This document shows, one piece after another, positions 60,916 to 64,000 of a stretch of 64,000 nucleotides of DNA. Both the position numbers and the translations under genes were made by a program. How positions within the stretch are numbered: position 1 is the stretch's first letter; every line of letters begins with the position of its first letter. This stretch comes from Arthrobacter livingstonensis. Its GTDB lineage: Bacteria; Actinomycetota; Actinomycetes; Actinomycetales; Micrococcaceae. The stretch covers positions 1-64,000 of the forward strand of contig NZ_QJVD01000023.1 in assembly GCF_003219815.1 (NCBI RefSeq), written 5' to 3'. The notes under the pieces are model-generated. The model searched no databases. It was not told the origin of the DNA and worked only from the letters and a program-made list of their open reading frames with translations.

Positions 60916-61004
60916 GGGTGTTCTCCGCGCCTGTAGGGTGATGTGGCCTTGTTTCCAAGGCTATGCCGTCGAGGGCGTTTCAGCACAGGGGCCCGGCCCA
61001 CGGC

Positions 61005-62225
61005 TTATGCGTGGGGAACCGCCGTGCGCAGGGCGTCAAGAACCGGCGCGGTGCTGTCCTCTGCGGCCAGCAGAGAGGCAACATGTTTGGCTTCCCGGGC
61101 GAACCCGTCCGTCTCGACGGCCTGTTTGATCGAATCCGCCAGGCGTTGAGGGGTCAGCTTCTTGTAGGGGATGGGTGCAGGCCCGGCTCCGAGGGCCGCA
61201 ACCCGTGCGGCCCAGAATGGCTGGTCGGTGAAGACAGGCACGCCGACACTCGGGACGCCGGCTCGCAGGCCGGCCGCCGTCGTTCCAGCACCGGCGTGGT
61301 GGACCACGGCGGAAACGCGCGGGAACAGCCATGCGTGGGGGATCGTTCCAACGCTGATTACGTTGCTGTCGGAGACGCCGTCGACGCCCTGCAAAACGGC
61401 CCTGACGCCTGCACGTCTGGCAACGTCCACCATGAAGTCCGCATCCATGGCGGCGGTGCTGCCAAAACCGATGTAGACCGGGGCCGGTCCGTCGGCCAGA
61501 AATCCTGCCAGCTCCGCCGAGGGCTGCCAGGTGGGTTCTGCCAGCGGCCACCAGTAGCCAGCCAGGGAGAGTCCTGGATGCCAGTCCCGGGGGCGCGGGA
61601 GGACGGCCGGGCTGATGCCATGGAGGATGGGGGAATTTGCCTTCCGGCGGCGGTGTTCCGCACTGGCGCGGCTCATCGGGGGCAGCCCCAGCGTCCGGCG
61701 CAGCCCGGCCGCGGGCGCGTCGTAGGGGGCTTTCGATCGGGACAGGATCGCGCCCAGGGTCCTGTTGGCCACCGGGCCCAGGCTGCGGGCCAGCCCAAGT
61801 GTGACCGGAGGGTAGGCAGTGCTGGCCTGGACGGGTTGCAGGTGTGCGCCCAGCACGGGAATGCCGAGGGCTTCTCCCACGTCGTAGGCGTAGGGTGCCA
61901 CGGCGTTGGCCAGGATGACGTCGGTGCCCTTCCCGGCGGCCGCGAGGGTTCCCTGGGCGGCCAGCTCCATGTAGTCGCCGAGTTCGCGCATATAGCGCCG
62001 AAGGTCCGCGGCGGCGGCCCTGGTGCCAGGCTCTGCCGGGCTGACCAGGTGGCCCATGTCGCCGGGCAGCCCGCTGAACCCGCAGCCGGCACCGGAAACC
62101 AATGATGCGTGGGCGTTGTTGGCCGCGATGGTCACCTCATGCCCGTGGCTGCGCAGCCTGGACGCCAAGCCGGCCATGGGGGCAACATCACCGCGGGTTC
62201 CTGGGGTGACCATCAATACGCGCAC
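61005..62225 (-). CDS. GT1-family glycosyltransferase (UGT/macrolide glycosyltransferase-like)
   Basis: A 406-aa GT-B fold enzyme. The N-terminal domain begins RVLMVTPGTRGDVAPMAGLA with the GDVxP acceptor-side motif. The C-terminal nucleotide-sugar domain has PVYIGFGSTAAMDADF and VVHHAGAGTTAAGLRAGVPS, the UGT signature with its diphosphate-binding histidine region, followed by FTDQPFWAARV. GTG 62225 with GGATGGAG upstream is the likely start; ATG 62237 is possible. Such enzymes glycosylate lipids, macrolides or other small molecules. Divergent from a TetR gene with a shared palindromic operator, suggesting induction by a small-molecule ligand. Confidence 0.9.
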   Translation of the reverse strand: MRVLMVTPGTRGDVAPMAGLASRLRSHGHEVTIAANNAHASLVSGAGCGFSGLPGDMGHLVSPAEPGTRAAAADLRRYMRELGDYMELAAQGTLAAAGKGTDVILANAVAPYAYDVGEALGIPVLGAHLQPVQASTAYPPVTLGLARSLGPVANRTLGAILSRSKAPYDAPAAGLRRTLGLPPMSRASAEHRRRKANSPILHGISPAVLPRPRDWHPGLSLAGYWWPLAEPTWQPSAELAGFLADGPAPVYIGFGSTAAMDADFMVDVARRAGVRAVLQGVDGVSDSNVISVGTIPHAWLFPRVSAVVHHAGAGTTAAGLRAGVPSVGVPVFTDQPFWAARVAALGAGPAPIPYKKLTPQRLADSIKQAVETDGFAREAKHVASLLAAEDSTAPVLDALRTAVPHA

Positions 62226-62248
62226 GGTAATCTCCATCCAAAGTGGTA

Positions 62249-62269
62249 ATTGCGAACAATGTTCGCAAT
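62249..62269. promoter_or_regulatory. 21-bp perfect palindromic TetR-type operator
   Basis: attgcgaac, aat, gttcgcaat: nine-base arms without mismatch around 3 bp. It lies between the glycosyltransferase start (62225) and the TetR gene (62335), inside an AT-rich promoter patch (aataatataag follows). Binding by the adjacent TetR repressor is inferred. Confidence 0.8.
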
Positions 62270-62334
62270 GAAATAATATAAGGAAATGGCAGGTGCACCA
62301 AACCGGCCGAAGATCTTGAAAAGCTGAGGAAACG

Positions 62335-63027
62335 ATGTCCGCGGATGACCCCATCACTGCATGGTTGCGGCCGCCCCCGGCGTCAGTGGGACCCAAACCC
62401 GAATACTCCCGGGAGCGCATTGCCGCGGAAGCCATTGCGCTGGCGGATGCGCAGGGGCTTGACGCGGTGTCCATCCGACGGGTGGCACGGGGCGTGGGGT
62501 CCGGGCCGGCCTCGCTGTACCGCTACATCGGCTCGCGGGGGGAACTGCTGGAGCTCATGATGGACGCCGTTGCGGGTGAATACGACCTGGGTCCGCTGGG
62601 GGATTCTCCTGCCGCGCAGCTCGTGGCGCTGGCGCTGCAGGGGCGCTCCATCATGCGCCGGCACCGGTGGCTGCCGCCCTTGCTGCTGACCCGGCCCTCC
62701 ATGGGCCCCAACTCACTGGCGTACCTGGAGCGGGCACTGCAGGCCCTGGACGGGACCGACATGGCCGGGGCGGACAAGCTCCAGACGGTGGCCATGCTGA
62801 CGGCCATCACGTCCGCATTCGTGCAGAACGAGACCGCCTCGGACACCTTGATGGGCCAGGACGGCGTGCCGCCGGAACGGGTGCGCTATCTGTCCGAGGT
62901 GATGGGATCGGGCAGGTATCCGTTCCTGACGGCAGCCTTCACGGCCGCTCCGAATCAGGCCGGCCCCGAGGAACTCCTGGGCGCCCTGATCCGGAACCAC
63001 CTCTCCGGTGCGGGGCTGCGGGAGTAG
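62335..63027 (+). CDS. TetR/AcrR family transcriptional regulator
   Basis: A 230-aa repressor. The helix-turn-helix at residues 24-70 (YSRERIAAEAIALADAQGLD, AVSIRRVARGVGSGPASLYR, YIGSRGELLELMMDAV) is followed by a helical ligand-binding domain. The N-terminal 20 residues are Pro rich. Divergent from the glycosyltransferase across a perfect 21-bp palindrome, so it probably represses itself and that gene. Confidence 0.93.
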   Translation: MSADDPITAWLRPPPASVGPKPEYSRERIAAEAIALADAQGLDAVSIRRVARGVGSGPASLYRYIGSRGELLELMMDAVAGEYDLGPLGDSPAAQLVALALQGRSIMRRHRWLPPLLLTRPSMGPNSLAYLERALQALDGTDMAGADKLQTVAMLTAITSAFVQNETASDTLMGQDGVPPERVRYLSEVMGSGRYPFLTAAFTAAPNQAGPEELLGALIRNHLSGAGLRE

Positions 63028-63060
63028 GCGGCACCCGGCGCTACGGCCCCGAACGCGGCG

Positions 63061-64000
63061 TTACGGGCCCGCGGAAGGCGCCGGCCCGCCGTCGTCCTTA
63101 AGGGCACCGTCCTTCAAGGCTTCGTCCTTAAGGGCATGGCGGGGACTGTCCGGGTTCATGAGGGAATGCCTGCGCCCGTAGAAGAAGTAAATGACCAGCC
63201 CAATCACCAGCCACACGACAAAGCGCAGCCAGGTTTCCCAGTGCAACTGCGTCATGAGGAAGAAGGAGGCGAGGACGCCGAAGGCCGGAACCACGGGCAT
63301 GAACGGCAGCTTGAATGTCCGCGGCACCTCCGGGCGCGTGCGGCGCAGCACGATCACCGCCGCGCAGACCACCACGAATGCGGCCAGGATGCCGATGTTG
63401 GTCAGGTCGGCCACGAGCCGGATGGGGAGCACGCCGGCGAGCACGGCGGAGGCTGTCCCGGCAATCCAGGTGACCCGCTGTGGGACGCCCCGCTTGGCAT
63501 CCGTCTTGGCAAACCATTTGGGCAGCAGTCCGTCCCGGCTCATGGAGAACCAGACGCGGGTGACGCCCAGCAGGAAAGTCAGCATCACGGTCATGATGGA
63601 GATGACGGCAAAGGCGGAGATGACGGTGGCGATGGTGGGCATGCCAACGGAATCAAAGGCGGAGGCGAACGCGCTGGTGGGATTGAGCTTCGCGTAATTT
63701 TGCATCCCGGTCAGGACCAGCGTGGCCATTACGTAGAGCGTCATGGCGATGACCAGGGACAGGATGATGGCCTTGGGCATGTGTTTCTTGCCGTCCTTGG
63801 CTTCCTCGGCGGCGGTGCTCATGGCGTCGTAGCCAAACACCGCAAAGAAGACGGTCGCAGCACCGGTGAGCACCGGTCCGAAGCTGTTGGGCATGAACGG
63901 CGTGAAGTTGCTGGTGTTGATGTGGAACACGCCAATGCCGATGATGCCCAGAATCAGCAGCACCTTGATGCTGACGGCCACCAGTTCAAAGCGGCCAAAA
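63061..64000 (-). CDS. APC family amino acid permease, 5' end outside window
   Basis: The C-terminal 313 codons of an amino-acid/polyamine/organocation permease; the frame continues past the window edge. Visible are FGRFELVAVSIKVLLILGII, FFAVFGYDAMSTAAEEAKDG (the conserved G-Y/F-D-A-x-x-x-x-x-E-E segment), about eight helices and MSRDGLLPKWFAKTDAKRG with the usual (S)RDGLLP motif. The tail has three copies of ALKDxALKD-like residues. Substrate is likely a basic or branched amino acid, but this cannot be fixed. Convergent with the TetR gene. Confidence 0.92.
   Translation of the reverse strand, partial: FGRFELVAVSIKVLLILGIIGIGVFHINTSNFTPFMPNSFGPVLTGAATVFFAVFGYDAMSTAAEEAKDGKKHMPKAIILSLVIAMTLYVMATLVLTGMQNYAKLNPTSAFASAFDSVGMPTIATVISAFAVISIMTVMLTFLLGVTRVWFSMSRDGLLPKWFAKTDAKRGVPQRVTWIAGTASAVLAGVLPIRLVADLTNIGILAAFVVVCAAVIVLRRTRPEVPRTFKLPFMPVVPAFGVLASFFLMTQLHWETWLRFVVWLVIGLVIYFFYGRRHSLMNPDSPRHALKDEALKDGALKDDGGPAPSAGP

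Overview
The window is high-GC, densely coded DNA that looks like a chromosome segment of an actinobacterium of the Arthrobacter/Micrococcaceae type. This rests on several things: a dnaK-grpE-dnaJ-hspR operon with HspR-type (HAIR) operators, a SAM-IV riboswitch, an A/B-fused Mrp antiporter, 4-nt ATGA/GTGA gene couplings, GTG/TTG starts and many DUF families typical of that group. No insertion sequence, prophage, CRISPR array or rRNA was recognised. The only tRNA is a tRNA-Gly(CCC). The last gene is cut by the window end.

Layout. 0-4.2 kb: acyl-lipid desaturase, a lone Vsr endonuclease divergent from a ribbon-helix-helix protein with a perfect 23-bp palindrome between them, a VOC protein, and an alanine-dehydrogenase/carboxyethylornithine-synthase-like enzyme coupled to a 44-aa basic protein. 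4.2-8.7 kb: tRNA-Gly with terminator, SHOCT protein, a CPA2 antiporter with its TrkA-C subunit, dcd and an MFS exporter. 8.8-15.2 kb: complete mrpA(B)CDEFG operon. 15.2-18.8 kb: DUF4235 protein, then a TPP riboswitch driving an ECF thiamine-precursor transporter (YkoE-D-C). 19-23 kb: an HTH-MurA fusion protein, then a SAM-IV-controlled operon DUF1737-rhodanese-metZ. 23-30 kb: Pr6Pr membrane protein, pabC-like lyase, HdeD protein, cardiolipin synthase, and a kinase-PabB fusion followed by a low-MW tyrosine phosphatase. 30-34.5 kb: a WXG100/collagen-like putative type VII secretion substrate with two coupled unknown genes, LysE exporter, TMEM175-like channel, methyltransferase. 34.5-39 kb: heat-shock operon. 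39-51 kb: SNF2 helicase, then narGHJI-narK for nitrate respiration. 51-58 kb: trmB, an MHS transporter-M20 amidohydrolase pair divergent from a double Lrp/AsnC regulator, and a DEAD-box RNA helicase. 58-64 kb: repeat-rich spacer, hutD, a decayed aldo-keto reductase, a glycosyltransferase divergent from TetR across a perfect 21-bp operator, and an APC amino-acid permease.

The most unusual content is non-coding. Several spacers, especially those between convergent genes, hold palindromes or tandem repeats: a perfect 68-bp palindrome upstream of dnaK, a 61-bp unit repeated about 5.5 times behind the RNA helicase with a terminator-like hairpin at each junction, a 46-bp dispersed repeat in two convergent spacers, a 16-bp inverted repeat at another, a 65-bp nested hairpin, and a run of 17 G. 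The most interesting proteins are the HTH-MurA fusion, the kinase-PabB fusion, the WXG100-collagen cassette, and an aldo-keto reductase that has lost both its catalytic Lys codon and its reading frame.
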